A DNA stretch of 32,343 nt, from positions 14,791 through 47,133 of the forward strand of contig CAJUQT010000032.1 in assembly GCA_910588225.1 (NCBI GenBank). The letters run 5' to 3'. This DNA comes from an uncultured Acetatifactor sp. (GTDB taxonomy: Bacteria > Bacillota > Clostridia > Lachnospirales > Lachnospiraceae). The notes under the pieces are model-generated. The model did no database searches. It was not told the origin of the DNA and saw only the letters and a program-made list of their open reading frames with translations. Positions 12,405-20,718 of the stretch are shown piece by piece (positions within the stretch are counted from its first letter, which is position 1; each line of letters opens with the position of its first letter). The translations under genes and the position numbers were made by a program.

Positions 12405-13244
12405 ATGGCAATCAGTTTAGTAACAAAGTTTCTTCCCTATGTGGATGAATTATTTGCAACAGAAAGCAAGAAGTCGCTGCTTACCAACAATGACTTTGAC
12501 TGGACAGGGGCGCACACGGTAAAGGTTTATAAGGTCGGCACCAGCGAGATGACCGATTACAACCGGAACCCCCAGGCGGGATTCACCGGGAGCCGGTACG
12601 GCACTGTCCATGACCTGGACGCAACGACAGAGGAGTTCACCCTTAAGAAAGACCGTTCCTTCACGTTCGCAATCGACAAGCTGGATACGGACGAGACGGC
12701 ACAGCAGCTTGCGGCGGCATCTTCACTGGCCAGGCAGCAGCGGCAGGTGGTCATCCCGGAGGTGGACAGCTATGTATATGGCGTTATGTGCGCTGGAGCA
12801 GGGCATAAGCCTGATGCGGTGGCAGTTACATCCGCAAATATCTATGATGAGATAATCAAGGCGAACAATGCCCTGGACAATGCGGAGGTTCCGGAGACAG
12901 GGCGGTACCTGGTGGTTCCCCCTGATGTGTATGTCCTGATGAAGAAATCGAAGGATATAGTCATGGAGACGGACATCGCCAACGAACTGCGGCTCAAAGG
13001 TGTCATTGCCATGATTGATGGCCTGTCTGTCATGAAGATACCGGCCACAAGGCTGCCGGCGGATTTCGGGTTCATGATTGCGCACCCCTGTGCAACGGTA
13101 TGCCCTACTAAGCTGGAGGACTACAAAATCCATGTTGACCCGCCGGGAATCAGCGGTTCCCTGGTGGAAGGGCGTATCTGCTATGACGCGTTTGTGCTGG
13201 AGAACAAGGCGAAAGCAATCTATTACCAGGCAAAGACAGAATAA
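12405..13244 (+). CDS. Phage major capsid protein (HK97-fold type)
   Basis: The 279-residue protein starts 15 bases after the scaffold gene, with AAAGGAG upstream. It begins MAISLVTKFLPYVDELFATE. The early region (DFDWTGAHTVKVYKVGTSEM, DYNRNPQAGFTGSRYG) and the middle (EFTLKKDRSFTFAIDKLDTD, then an arginine- and glutamine-rich helix) match the short coat proteins that pair with DUF4355 scaffolds. The later A-domain (LVVPPDVYVLMKKSKDIVME, GLSVMKIPATRLPADFGFMI) also fits. It forms the shell lattice. No portal, protease or connector gene accompanies it, which is abnormal for a phage and suggests the shell is completed with helper-phage parts. Confidence 0.85.
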   Translation: MAISLVTKFLPYVDELFATESKKSLLTNNDFDWTGAHTVKVYKVGTSEMTDYNRNPQAGFTGSRYGTVHDLDATTEEFTLKKDRSFTFAIDKLDTDETAQQLAAASSLARQQRQVVIPEVDSYVYGVMCAGAGHKPDAVAVTSANIYDEIIKANNALDNAEVPETGRYLVVPPDVYVLMKKSKDIVMETDIANELRLKGVIAMIDGLSVMKIPATRLPADFGFMIAHPCATVCPTKLEDYKIHVDPPGISGSLVEGRICYDAFVLENKAKAIYYQAKTE

Positions 13245-13253
13245 TCTGATTGG

Positions 13254-13297
13254 AGTGCCCCGGACTTTCCGTCATGGACTGCCTGGGGCATTCTTGT
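13254..13297 (+). terminator. Probable terminator after the capsid gene
   Basis: Hairpin AGTGCCCC ... GGGGCATT (13254-13261, 13285-13292), with a partly paired loop, followed by a short T-rich stretch (CTTGT). It would separate the capsid operon from the last two genes. Confidence 0.5.
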
Positions 13298-13313
13298 ATA
13301 GGGGTGGATAGGG

Positions 13314-13664
13314 ATGCGGAAGAGGAGCAATATGTATGGCGTACAAGGCATGATGCGGGACTACGCTGGATATGGCATGACGGCAGATAAGGCGAAGGAG
13401 CTGCTGGCAGAATGCATGACAGGGAAACATGCGGAACTGGTGCACATGGCTGCGCAGAAGGCGGCACCTGGCATAGCGGAGTGGATTGTCGCTTCCATCA
13501 TGGAAGGGAAGTCGTTTGACAGGATGGCGGTTAAGTGGGAGCTTGGAGAAGCGGAAATGATGCCATGCTGCCGGAACAGCTTCTACGCATACAGGAAGTT
13601 TACCCTTGCCATTCTGGACGATATGCTGTCAGGAAAGGAAGAGGGGGAGCATGGGCAACTATAA
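13314..13664 (+). CDS. Uncharacterised phage-type protein (116 residues)
   Basis: The ATG at 13314 has only a weak upstream site; an in-frame ATG at 13332, preceded by AGGAG, is an alternative start. The protein (MMRDYAGYGMTADKAKELLA, then KAAPGIAEWIVASIMEGKSF and CCRNSFYAYRKFTLAILDDM) is helical. Its form recalls small late regulators of Firmicutes phages, perhaps a sigma-like or ArpU-like fold, though I cannot assign it. It overlaps the next gene by 14 bases. Confidence 0.6.
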   Translation: MRKRSNMYGVQGMMRDYAGYGMTADKAKELLAECMTGKHAELVHMAAQKAAPGIAEWIVASIMEGKSFDRMAVKWELGEAEMMPCCRNSFYAYRKFTLAILDDMLSGKEEGEHGQL

Positions 13665-14283
13665 TTCCGGAGGGCATAATAAGACGCACGGCAGGGTAGA
13701 GGAATACTGCCGGATTGATAGTTTTCGCCTGCTCCGATATGCGGACTGTTTCGAACGCTTTTCAAATTATGGAGAATACCATTATCCTGTCATGGGCGGC
13801 AAGATTTATTATAACCTTATGGAGGATACGGCAAGGATAAGCCACAACGGCCGGGAATACCCTCTAGGGCTGTCTAAAGTACCCAATGTGGACGGCATGT
13901 CATACAGGCTGTACTTCCTTTGCCCTAAGTGCCAAAAACGCGTCAGGCACCTCTACAAGAAGGACGAATTTTACCAGTGCCGGAAGTGCGCAAGGCTCAA
14001 TTATGGAATCCAACAGCGGAGCGGGCTTTCCCTTATACGGAGGAAAATGTACTGGCTTGTGGTGAAAAAGCTGCAGTATGTTGATTGGGAAGTAGACCAT
14101 CCTGATTTGCCCATACAAGACCTGTGGCATATCCCGAAACCACGTTATATGAGGTGGGCAAAGTATGACGCGCTCATGGAAGAGTACAGGCGGCTCCAGG
14201 AAGAATATGAGACGATGTATAAAGAATCCCTGATGAAAGGCCTGGAGAGGATACAGAAGATATTCAACAAACGGGTGAAATAG
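13651..14283 (+). CDS. Zinc-ribbon protein of unknown function (210 residues)
   Basis: The start at 13651 (MGNYNSGGHNKTHGRVEEYC) follows GGAAGAGGGGGAGC; the frame is open 15 codons further upstream but that part lacks a site. A zinc ribbon FLCPKCQKRVRHLYKKDEFY plus CRKCARLNYGIQQRS (two CxxC pairs) occupies roughly residues 88-120. A basic helical C-terminus follows, rich in Arg, Tyr and Glu. Similar ribbon proteins occur in many mobile elements without a known function. It is the last gene before the right arm repeats and attR. Confidence 0.65.
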   Translation: MGNYNSGGHNKTHGRVEEYCRIDSFRLLRYADCFERFSNYGEYHYPVMGGKIYYNLMEDTARISHNGREYPLGLSKVPNVDGMSYRLYFLCPKCQKRVRHLYKKDEFYQCRKCARLNYGIQQRSGLSLIRRKMYWLVVKKLQYVDWEVDHPDLPIQDLWHIPKPRYMRWAKYDALMEEYRRLQEEYETMYKESLMKGLERIQKIFNKRVK

Positions 14284-14303
14284 ATGTGGAATGGCGATAA
14301 AAA

Positions 14304-14327
14304 GTGTCACTAGTAGTGTCACTAGTA
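14304..14327. promoter_or_regulatory. Right arm-type integrase binding repeats
   Basis: Two perfect tandem copies of GTGTCACTAGTA (14304-14315, 14316-14327), the same 12-mer as at 4883-4894 near attL. Between here and attR I see no gene. Confidence 0.75.
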
Positions 14328-14415
14328 AAAATTAAGACGTGATTATTCAGGAAATGTCATATGTGCACAAACCGCAGAAATAGGGCTTTTTTCATAACTT
14401 GTGGAATGTGGTAAA

Positions 14416-14450
14416 ATGGAGAAAAAAGGAGAAACTTAATCAATTCTTAA
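14416..14450. repeat. attR (35-bp core direct repeat)
   Basis: Identical to 4802-4836 over exactly 35 bases. Chromosomal sequence resumes at 14451, about 200 bases before the response regulator gene. Confidence 0.9.
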
Positions 14451-14650
14451 ATAATTGCCCTGTTTTTTATTAAAAAATAATCTGATACAATATCTGTACC
14501 GACTGAAGAGATATCCGGATGACTATAAGTGTCTGAACAGTGCACAGATCTTTTGACAGATATGTAGTAAGACCGGAATGGAATCCGTATGTGTAACAGG
14601 GAGAAGGACATGTATGACAGAACTGGAATGAGGAGGGAATATCAGCTGAT

Positions 14651-15343
14651 ATGTACAACATTCTGATTTGCGATGATGAGAGGGATATTGTCAATGCCCT
14701 GAAGATTTATCTGAATGATGCCGATTATAATCTGTTTGAAGCTTTTAACGGGAAAGAAGCGCTGGGGATTGTGGAGAAGCAGGATATCCATCTGGTACTG
14801 ATGGACATAATGATGCCGGAGATGGACGGTATTGAAGCCATGGTGAAAGTCAGGGAGAGAAGCAATGTGCCGGTGATTCTGCTGACAGCCAAATCAGAAG
14901 ATTCCGATAAGATTCTGGGGCTTACCGTAGGGGCGGACGATTATATTACAAAGCCTTTCAATCCGGTGGAGGTATCTGCGAGAGTGAAGTCTCAGCTGCG
15001 CAGATATATGCAGCTGGGAGCAGGAAATATGAAACCGGATGTGCTCAGATGCGGCGGAATTGAACTGGATGATGTCAGAAAAAAGGTGCTTCTGGACGGG
15101 GAGGAGGTATTTCTGACCCCCACGGAATATGAGATTTTAAAGTTGTTGATGCAGCATCCGGGACAGGTCTTTTCCCCTAAGGAGATTTATGAGAGAATAT
15201 GGAATGATCCGGCCTATGGCAGTGAAAATACAGTGGCGGTACATATCAGACATATTCGGGAAAAAGTAGAGATTAACCCGGCAGAACCCCGGTATCTGAA
15301 AGTGGTGTGGGGGCAGGGATATAAATGCGAGGCTGTGGGCTGA
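14651..15343 (+). CDS. OmpR/PhoB-family response regulator
   Basis: The 230-residue protein has a receiver domain (residues ~1-120). This carries the acidic pair DD at 9-10, phosphoacceptor D52 (VLMDIMMPEMDG), LLTAKSED and the ITKPFNP Lys. It also has a winged-helix domain (~130-228) with the TPTEYEILKLLMQHPGQVFS and VAVHIRHIREKVEINPAEPR signatures, ending in a GYKCE hairpin. It pairs with the kinase 135 bases downstream. A GAGGAGGGAA stretch lies upstream at rather long spacing. The promoter region is close to attR, so element insertion may have changed its upstream control. VanR/PhoP-like regulators of this type often respond to envelope stress; the signal is unknown. Confidence 0.9.
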   Translation: MYNILICDDERDIVNALKIYLNDADYNLFEAFNGKEALGIVEKQDIHLVLMDIMMPEMDGIEAMVKVRERSNVPVILLTAKSEDSDKILGLTVGADDYITKPFNPVEVSARVKSQLRRYMQLGAGNMKPDVLRCGGIELDDVRKKVLLDGEEVFLTPTEYEILKLLMQHPGQVFSPKEIYERIWNDPAYGSENTVAVHIRHIREKVEINPAEPRYLKVVWGQGYKCEAVG

Positions 15344-15478
15344 ATGTTTTCGGAAGGAAAGCGGTAAAACGAAAAAAGCAGGGAAAATGGTGCAAAATAG
15401 AATATCCATAACTGAGATACAAGAACAGAAGGAACGAATAAAAAAAATAAGTGCAATGAAAATAAGAAGAGGACAATT

Positions 15479-17539
15479 ATGAGTGACAGATTACAGCAGG
15501 AAGCAATGGTAACAGAAGAAAGACAGCAGGAAAGTTCGGAAAAAGAAGAAAGTATCCTGCGCAGATCCAGGAACAGGAAATACCGCCTGACAGGTTTGCT
15601 GCCGGCAAAAATCATTGCCTTTTTCCTGCTGGCAGGAAGCTGTCTGGCAGGGCTTTTATTTACAGGTTTTTGCATATATATCGGGATAAACGGATATTAT
15701 ACGGAGGGCAGGAATGCGGCAATCACTGATGCTGTGCGAAAAGAATGCGTTGATATGCTCTGTGAATTTGCGTCTCTGGTGGATTGGGGGGATATTGAGG
15801 AGGCCGGGAGGTTATGTGAAAATAAAAATATTGACATTCAGCTGATCTGGATTGATGAAAGGGGAAGAGACAATGTTCTCCTGGATACAGGGGAGGGACG
15901 GAATGGGACAGTCATTATGGATCTGCATCAGCCCTTTAACGGAGAAAATGGAGAAGTAATTGTGAACAGGCATACAATGAAGGATGATCAGCAGTATCTG
16001 TATCGCGCCTTCATTGATATGGATTTTCCCTGTGACGACGATTTTCGGAGAAGTGCAGAGGATGCCGTCCGGCTGTATGAGTTCAGATATGGTGCTGTGG
16101 GGCTGGCTGCGGGAAGTATATTGTTTTGCATTATCTGTTTTATATTCCTGCTGTGCAGTGCGGGACACCGCAGTGATCAGAATGACATTGTGCCGGGGGT
16201 ATTGACGGGAATTCCACTGGATGTACTGACAGTGATATTTTTCTGCGGCGCAATATTTTTTACCAATATTTTATTTAATTTTATATCTTCTATGGATGAC
16301 TTGTCGCTGATTGTCACACTGGCTGTGGGAGGGACCATACTTCTGGTCTGGATGACTTTCTATTTCATGGACCTTGCACTGAGGATGAAAAGGGGCAGAT
16401 GCTGGCACTCCAGTCTGATATTTAAGATACTGCGGGGAATCTGGCAGGGAGGTAGTTTTCTGATCGGAAGAATCCCGCTGGTCATTACCACGGTGATGGT
16501 CTATTTCGGAATCTGCATCCTGGAGCTTGTGGGGGTGCTCCTGTTTGTCAGAGCGGAGGCGGGGGTGCTGCTGTGGGCTTTGGAAAAAGTGATTTTGCTG
16601 TGCCTCATTCTGTATATTGCAGTGACCTGTAAAAAGCTGCTGAATGCAAGCAGGGCACTGGCGGAAGGGCGCGGGGACTATGAAGTGAATACTGCCGGAA
16701 TGTTCGGCGAGTTTAAGGAGCACGGAGAGAATCTGAACAGCCTGGGGCAGGGCATTGCCAGAGCGGTGGCGGAGAAAATGAAGAGCGAGCATCTCAAAAC
16801 GGAGCTGATTTCCAATGTGTCTCATGATCTCAAGACACCGCTGACTTCCATTATTAATTATACGGACTTGATTTATGAGGAGACGGTCAGGGCAGGGAAA
16901 AAGGTTTTCGATGAAAACAGTGATGCTTCCTGTGCAGCAATGGATAATTGCCGGCCGGAAGAAGTTAACAGAGAGAAAATAGCGGAATATGCGGAGGTGC
17001 TGCTCCGTCAATCCAGGCGGCTGAAGAAGCTGATGGAGGATTTGATGGAGGCAGCCAAAGCTACCACAGGCAATCTGGATGTAAACCCGGAAAGCTGCGA
17101 GGTGGGGGTGCTGCTTTCTCAGGCAGTGGGAGAATATCAGCAGAGGATGGAGGAAAAAGGGCTGGAGCTGATTGCCAGGCAGCCTGAAGAACCGGTGAAG
17201 ATTATGGCGGACGGCAGGCACCTGTGGAGAGTGTTTGATAATCTGCTGAATAATATATGCAAATACGCACAGGAAAAATCCAGAGTTTATCTGAGTGTGG
17301 AAGAAAAGGAAGGCAGGGTATTGATCATTTTCCGAAATATGTCCAAATATGCGCTGAATCTTCCGGCGGATGAGTTGGAAGAAAGGTTCGTGCGGGGGGA
17401 TAAATCCCGTCATATGGAAGGAAACGGATTGGGATTGTCCATTGCCAAAAGTCTGGTGGAGCTGCAGAAGGGACAGATGGAGATCCTGGTTGACGGAGAT
17501 CTGTTCAAAGTGACGGTAAGCTTTCCCTGTGATTCCTGA
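15479..17539 (+). CDS. Multi-TM sensor histidine kinase
   Basis: The 686-residue protein starts after AGAAGAGGAC. One membrane segment near 38-62 (IIAFFLLAGSCLAGLLFTGF) is followed by a roughly 130-residue external domain. Five more membrane segments span about 203-385. The cytoplasmic part has a HAMP-like linker (LLNASRALAEGRGDYEV) and H449 in SNVSHDLKTPLTSIINYTDL. A hydrophilic insertion (about 480-500) lies before the dimerisation helix ends. The ATPase domain has the N box NLLNNICKYAQ and the G box GNGLGLSIAKSL. It phosphorylates the adjacent regulator. The number of membrane segments is larger than in simple VanS/PhoR kinases, so it may sense a membrane-linked signal. Confidence 0.9.
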   Translation: MSDRLQQEAMVTEERQQESSEKEESILRRSRNRKYRLTGLLPAKIIAFFLLAGSCLAGLLFTGFCIYIGINGYYTEGRNAAITDAVRKECVDMLCEFASLVDWGDIEEAGRLCENKNIDIQLIWIDERGRDNVLLDTGEGRNGTVIMDLHQPFNGENGEVIVNRHTMKDDQQYLYRAFIDMDFPCDDDFRRSAEDAVRLYEFRYGAVGLAAGSILFCIICFIFLLCSAGHRSDQNDIVPGVLTGIPLDVLTVIFFCGAIFFTNILFNFISSMDDLSLIVTLAVGGTILLVWMTFYFMDLALRMKRGRCWHSSLIFKILRGIWQGGSFLIGRIPLVITTVMVYFGICILELVGVLLFVRAEAGVLLWALEKVILLCLILYIAVTCKKLLNASRALAEGRGDYEVNTAGMFGEFKEHGENLNSLGQGIARAVAEKMKSEHLKTELISNVSHDLKTPLTSIINYTDLIYEETVRAGKKVFDENSDASCAAMDNCRPEEVNREKIAEYAEVLLRQSRRLKKLMEDLMEAAKATTGNLDVNPESCEVGVLLSQAVGEYQQRMEEKGLELIARQPEEPVKIMADGRHLWRVFDNLLNNICKYAQEKSRVYLSVEEKEGRVLIIFRNMSKYALNLPADELEERFVRGDKSRHMEGNGLGLSIAKSLVELQKGQMEILVDGDLFKVTVSFPCDS

Positions 17540-17568
17540 CATTGGTATCTCGAGGCACCCCTGAATAG

Positions 17569-17697
17569 CCTGTGAGGGCAATCTGTCAGCCCATTTATTA
17601 CAAGCCGCTGGAGGAACAGGCAATAGCAGATGCGATGATGAACCGCTTCCCGATGTGGCAGATGCCATTTATGAACATGACACGACAGGAATGGTAG
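17569..17697 (+). other. Possible C-terminal gene fragment in the gap after the kinase
   Basis: Between the kinase and the DUF362 gene (17540-18034) one frame reads QPIYYKPLEEQAIADAMMNR, then FPMWQMPFMNMTRQEW and stop, with a protein-like composition but no start or ribosome binding site. It may be the tail of a lost gene. I recognise neither it nor the antisense frame. The rest of the gap holds a promoter-like TTGTCT/TAAAAT pair near 17958-17987 and nothing else I can support. Confidence 0.3.
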
Positions 17698-18034
17698 AAT
17701 CGTTCCAGACAATAGAAAGCCGTCCAAAAACAGCGTGGCTTCAGCCGGGCAGTTGAACTGGTCTTTTTAAATATTCCATTGCATACCTCCAATTTTTAAC
17801 AACTACCTTTTTGGAAGTATCTACCCCAAAAGTGCTTACTTGATTTCAGCTTGAATCGGAGAGGAGGCGAGGCGGGTATAAAATAGTGTATTTATGATAA
17901 CAGTGGAGGTGTCTCATAGTGCGGAAGAAAATCCCGTCCGTAATTCCTGCTTGTCTCCCCGGTATAAACTGTGATAAAATAAGCATATCCCCGGCAGAAA
18001 TCAAAACAGCCGGAGCAAAGAAAGGTGGTTTTAT

Positions 18035-18898
18035 ATGGGAAAGGCAAAGGTATATTTTACGAAGGAGATTACCCCGGAGGCTATGATTAAAATGTACGAG
18101 GCCATGGGCGTGGAGCTGACGGGGAAAGTTGCGGTGAAGCTTCATTCCGGCGAAGTGGGGAATCAGAATTTTCTGCGTCCGGAGTTGATGAAGTCTGTAA
18201 TTGACAGGGTGAAGGGTACAATTGTGGAGTGTAATACCGCATATGAAGGAAAGCGGAATACCACGGAGGCACATCGGGAGACTATGAAGCTTCATGGATG
18301 GGCAGACATTGCGGAAGTGGATATTCTGGATTCGGAAGGCGAGATTGAATATTCCATGCCGGAGGGGCAGAAGATACAGAAGAATTATGTGGGAAAGAAT
18401 ATTGAAAAATATGATTCCATGCTGGTTCTGTCTCATTTTAAGGGGCATCCCATGGGAGGCTTCGGCGGGGCACTGAAAAATATCTCTATTGGCCTGGCTT
18501 CCTCTCACGGTAAGGCATATATCCACGGAGTTGGAGATGTAAATAATTTCTGGAATTCTGACCATGATTCTTTCCTGGAGTCCATGGCGGATGCCAGCAA
18601 ATCTATTATGGACAGGTTCGGAGACAGGATTGCATTTATAAATGTGATGAAGAATATGTCGGTGGACTGTGACTGCTGTGCTGTGGCGGAAGATCCGGCC
18701 ATGGGTGATATCGGCATTTTGGCTTCACTGGATCCGGTGGCGCTGGACCAGGCATGTCTGGATCTGGTGTATGCATCCAAGGATCCAGGCAGAGATCATC
18801 TGCTGGAGAGGATCGAGTCCAGAAACGGTGTTCATACAGTGGAAGCCGCCGCGAAAATCGGCGTGGGAAGCCGGGAATATGAGCTGACGGAGATATAG
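18035..18898 (+). CDS. DUF362-domain protein
   Basis: The 287-residue protein starts after AAAGGTGGTTTTAT. It has the DUF362 blocks: KVAVKLHSGEVGNQNFLRPE, an EYNTAY-like VECNTAYEGKRNTT, LVLSHFKGHPMGGFGGALKN and NISIGLASSHGK. Later come the SVDCDCCAV Cys cluster and GILASLDPVALDQACLDLVY. No ferredoxin domain is appended, unlike many relatives. DUF362 proteins are redox or Fe-S associated by context, but no enzyme function is established. It stands alone between the kinase and a shared terminator. Confidence 0.85.
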   Translation: MGKAKVYFTKEITPEAMIKMYEAMGVELTGKVAVKLHSGEVGNQNFLRPELMKSVIDRVKGTIVECNTAYEGKRNTTEAHRETMKLHGWADIAEVDILDSEGEIEYSMPEGQKIQKNYVGKNIEKYDSMLVLSHFKGHPMGGFGGALKNISIGLASSHGKAYIHGVGDVNNFWNSDHDSFLESMADASKSIMDRFGDRIAFINVMKNMSVDCDCCAVAEDPAMGDIGILASLDPVALDQACLDLVYASKDPGRDHLLERIESRNGVHTVEAAAKIGVGSREYELTEI

Positions 18899-18974
18899 GA
18901 AGTCGGAAAGCTTCGGAGTCCGGAATGAAAAGCAGGTTTCTTTTCAGTATGTGCTTTAGATTTGAATCAAGTAC

Positions 18975-19009
18975 AATAACGCTCACTGACACAGTGAGCG
19001 TTATTTTTT
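18975..19009. terminator. Bidirectional terminator between DUF362 gene and pyrI
   Basis: A perfect 14-bp stem AATAACGCTCACTG / CAGTGAGCGTTATT (18975-18988, 18992-19005) with a three-base loop, T run after it and A run before it. It serves the two convergent genes. Confidence 0.9.
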
Positions 19010-19035
19010 CAGAAGCCTCTGTCGGCATATTCAGA

Positions 19036-19476
19036 TCAGTTCCATTTAGCGGAAGCCATATATTTTTCTTCACAGTATTTGCAGCGGTACACTTCTCTGT
19101 CGATATCGGCCAGATAGAAAATATGGGGGAGTTCCTGCTCGATGGAGGTAATGCATCTGGGGTTGTGGCATTTGATGACATTTTTAATCTGCTTCGGCAG
19201 TGTCAGTTCTTTTTTCTCCACGATTTCTCCGTTTTTAATTACATTGACAGTGATATTGTGGTCAATGAATGCAAGCACATCCAGGTCAAGCATGTCGATA
19301 TCGCATTCTACTTTCAGAATGTCCTTTTTTTCCATTTTATTGCTTCTGGCATTTTTGATGATAGCCACGGTGCAGTCCAGTTTATCCAGCTGCAGATGTT
19401 CATAAATGTCCAGGCTGCGCCCTGCCTTAATATGATCCAGCACGAAGCCTTCTTCGATTTTTCCCACGTTCAGCAT
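19036..19476 (-). CDS. pyrI: Aspartate carbamoyltransferase regulatory chain
   Basis: The start at 19476 (MLNVGKIEEGFVLDHIKAGR) has AAAGGA eight to nine bases upstream; the open frame extends further but over the small ORF. The 146-residue protein has the allosteric domain first (IDHI-type HIKAGRSLDIYEHL, TVAIIKNARSNKM) and the zinc domain last, with four Cys ligands at about 103, 108, 132 and 135 (CHNPRC, CKYC). It binds nucleotide effectors and tunes PyrB activity. It is separated from pyrB by about 216 bases containing a small ORF, where the genes are usually adjacent. Confidence 0.95.
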   Translation of the reverse strand: MLNVGKIEEGFVLDHIKAGRSLDIYEHLQLDKLDCTVAIIKNARSNKMEKKDILKVECDIDMLDLDVLAFIDHNITVNVIKNGEIVEKKELTLPKQIKNVIKCHNPRCITSIEQELPHIFYLADIDREVYRCKYCEEKYMASAKWN

Positions 19477-19502
19477 ATATTTTTTCCTTTCTACTGCAAT
19501 AT

Positions 19503-19637
19503 TTATACCTGATGGACACAGGTCTTTATAATTGTCATGTATCCAGCCGCCTGCTCCTGCGGTTCCGGACCATGAAATACCCACATTTTGTGATATGTGG
19601 CAGCTGATTTAGAGTAATGCTCCATGCAGTCAGCCAT
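19503..19637 (-). CDS. 44-codon ORF between pyrB and pyrI
   Basis: The frame begins MADCMEHYSKSAATYHKMWV with a GGAAGAGAC stretch upstream and continues FHGPEPQEQAAGYMTIIKTC. Composition is protein-like, but I recognise no family. It sits between pyrB (56 bases downstream of its stop) and pyrI on the same strand, so it would be part of the same transcript. It could be a small regulator or a remnant. Confidence 0.4.
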   Translation of the reverse strand: MADCMEHYSKSAATYHKMWVFHGPEPQEQAAGYMTIIKTCVHQV

Positions 19638-19692
19638 GCTGTTGTCTCTTCCTGTCTGGTTGAGTGAAGGATGCATGAGAATAAGCCGACAG

Positions 19693-20607
19693 CTAGGGGA
19701 TAAGCTCCAGCAGCGTCAGGATCAAGGCCATACGGACGTACACGCCGTATTTTGCCTGCTTAAAATAGACCGCTCTGGGGTCGGAATCCACTTCCACCGA
19801 TATCTCGTTGACTCTGGGCAGGGGATGAAGCACCAGCATGTCTTTTTTTGCAAGGAGCATTTTGCCGGCATTCAAAATATAGAAGTCTTTTAACCGAACA
19901 TAATCTTCTTCGTTGAAGAATCGCTCCTTTTGAACTCTGGTCATATACAGAAGGTCCAGCTGGGACATCACATTTTCCAGGCGGATGACTTCCTGGAAGG
20001 GAATGCCCTTTTCTTTCAGCATATCCGTGATATAGTCTGGCACCCGAAGTTCTTCGGGAGAGATGAAGACAAAACGGATATTGTCATAGCGAATCAGCGC
20101 ATTAATCAGGGAGTGCACGGTTCGGCCGAATTTCAGGTCGCCGCACAGACCTATGGTGAAATCCCCCAGTCTCCCTTTCAGGCTGCGGATGGTCAGCAGG
20201 TCAGTCAAAGTCTGGGTGGGATGCTGGTGTCCTCCGTCGCCGGCGTTGATGACAGGGATACCGGATTTCTCCGCCGCTACCATGGGAGCTCCTTCCTTCG
20301 GATGCCGCATGGCGCAGATATCCGCGTACCCGGAGATGACACGGATGGTGTCCGATACACTTTCCCCCTTGGAGGCGGAGGAGGAGGCTGCGTCGGCGAA
20401 GCCGATGACTCTGCCGCCCAGCCTGGTCATGGCTGATTCAAAGCTTAAGCGTGTGCGCGTGCTGGGCTCGTAAAAACAGGTGGCCAGAATCCTGCCGTCG
20501 CAGGTATGGGCGTATTTGCCGGGATGGCTTTCAATGTCGTTTGCCAGGTCGAAGAGCCGGTCTAACTCTTCGGGGGTAAAATCAAGGGGACTCATCAAAT
20601 GTCTCAT
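19693..20607 (-). CDS. pyrB: Aspartate carbamoyltransferase catalytic chain
   Basis: It condenses carbamoyl phosphate with aspartate, the committed step of pyrimidine synthesis. Motifs: the carbamoyl-phosphate loop FYEPSTRTRLSFESAM, SASKGESVSDTIRV, GDGGHQHPTQTLTDLLTI, CGDLKFGRTVHSL and LVLHPLPRVNEIS. The start at 20607 (MRHLMSPLDFTPEELDRLFD) is favoured by AGGAAAA upstream; an in-frame ATG at 20625 lacks a site. The length of 304 residues is standard. It is the first gene of a pyrB-small ORF-pyrI group, just downstream of the nitroreductase terminator. Confidence 0.95.
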   Translation of the reverse strand: MRHLMSPLDFTPEELDRLFDLANDIESHPGKYAHTCDGRILATCFYEPSTRTRLSFESAMTRLGGRVIGFADAASSSASKGESVSDTIRVISGYADICAMRHPKEGAPMVAAEKSGIPVINAGDGGHQHPTQTLTDLLTIRSLKGRLGDFTIGLCGDLKFGRTVHSLINALIRYDNIRFVFISPEELRVPDYITDMLKEKGIPFQEVIRLENVMSQLDLLYMTRVQKERFFNEEDYVRLKDFYILNAGKMLLAKKDMLVLHPLPRVNEISVEVDSDPRAVYFKQAKYGVYVRMALILTLLELIP

Positions 20608-20681
20608 AGCGTTCGTTTTCCTCATTTCTGCGCTGTCATTTGAAAACGGGGCTTATGTCACAGCGCGGACACAGGCACCCG

Positions 20682-20716
20682 AAAAAGGAGTCGAAGAGAA
20701 TAACTCTTCGACTCCT
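20682..20716 (-). terminator. Terminator of the nitroreductase gene
   Basis: On the minus strand a 13-bp stem AGGAGTCGAAGAG / CTCTTCGACTCCT (20686-20698, 20704-20716) with a five-base loop is followed by TTTTT. It directly follows the nitroreductase stop codon. Confidence 0.85.
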
Positions 20717-20718
20717 GC

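Larger units (their letters stand above)
4802..14450. mobile_element. Integrated satellite-like element (about 9.65 kb) carrying scaffold and capsid genes
   Basis: The element is delimited by perfect 35-bp direct repeats at 4802-4836 and 14416-14450. Its integrase sits at the left end, reading toward attL. The layout is integrase, toxin-antitoxin, divergent repressor/Cro, replication, small genes, late promoter, scaffold, major capsid, two small genes. This matches the order of phage-inducible chromosomal islands. Portal, terminase, protease, tail, holin and endolysin genes are absent, and the element is too short for a complete tailed phage. It is best read as a satellite with a minimal capsid module, or a strongly reduced prophage; intact small genes, promoters and operators favour the former. 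Confidence 0.8.

Noticed and set aside
16271..17668. 465-codon minus-strand frame opposite the histidine kinase
   Set aside because: It is the antisense of a clear kinase with H, N and G boxes. It is rich in His, Gln and Pro, as expected for a shadow frame.
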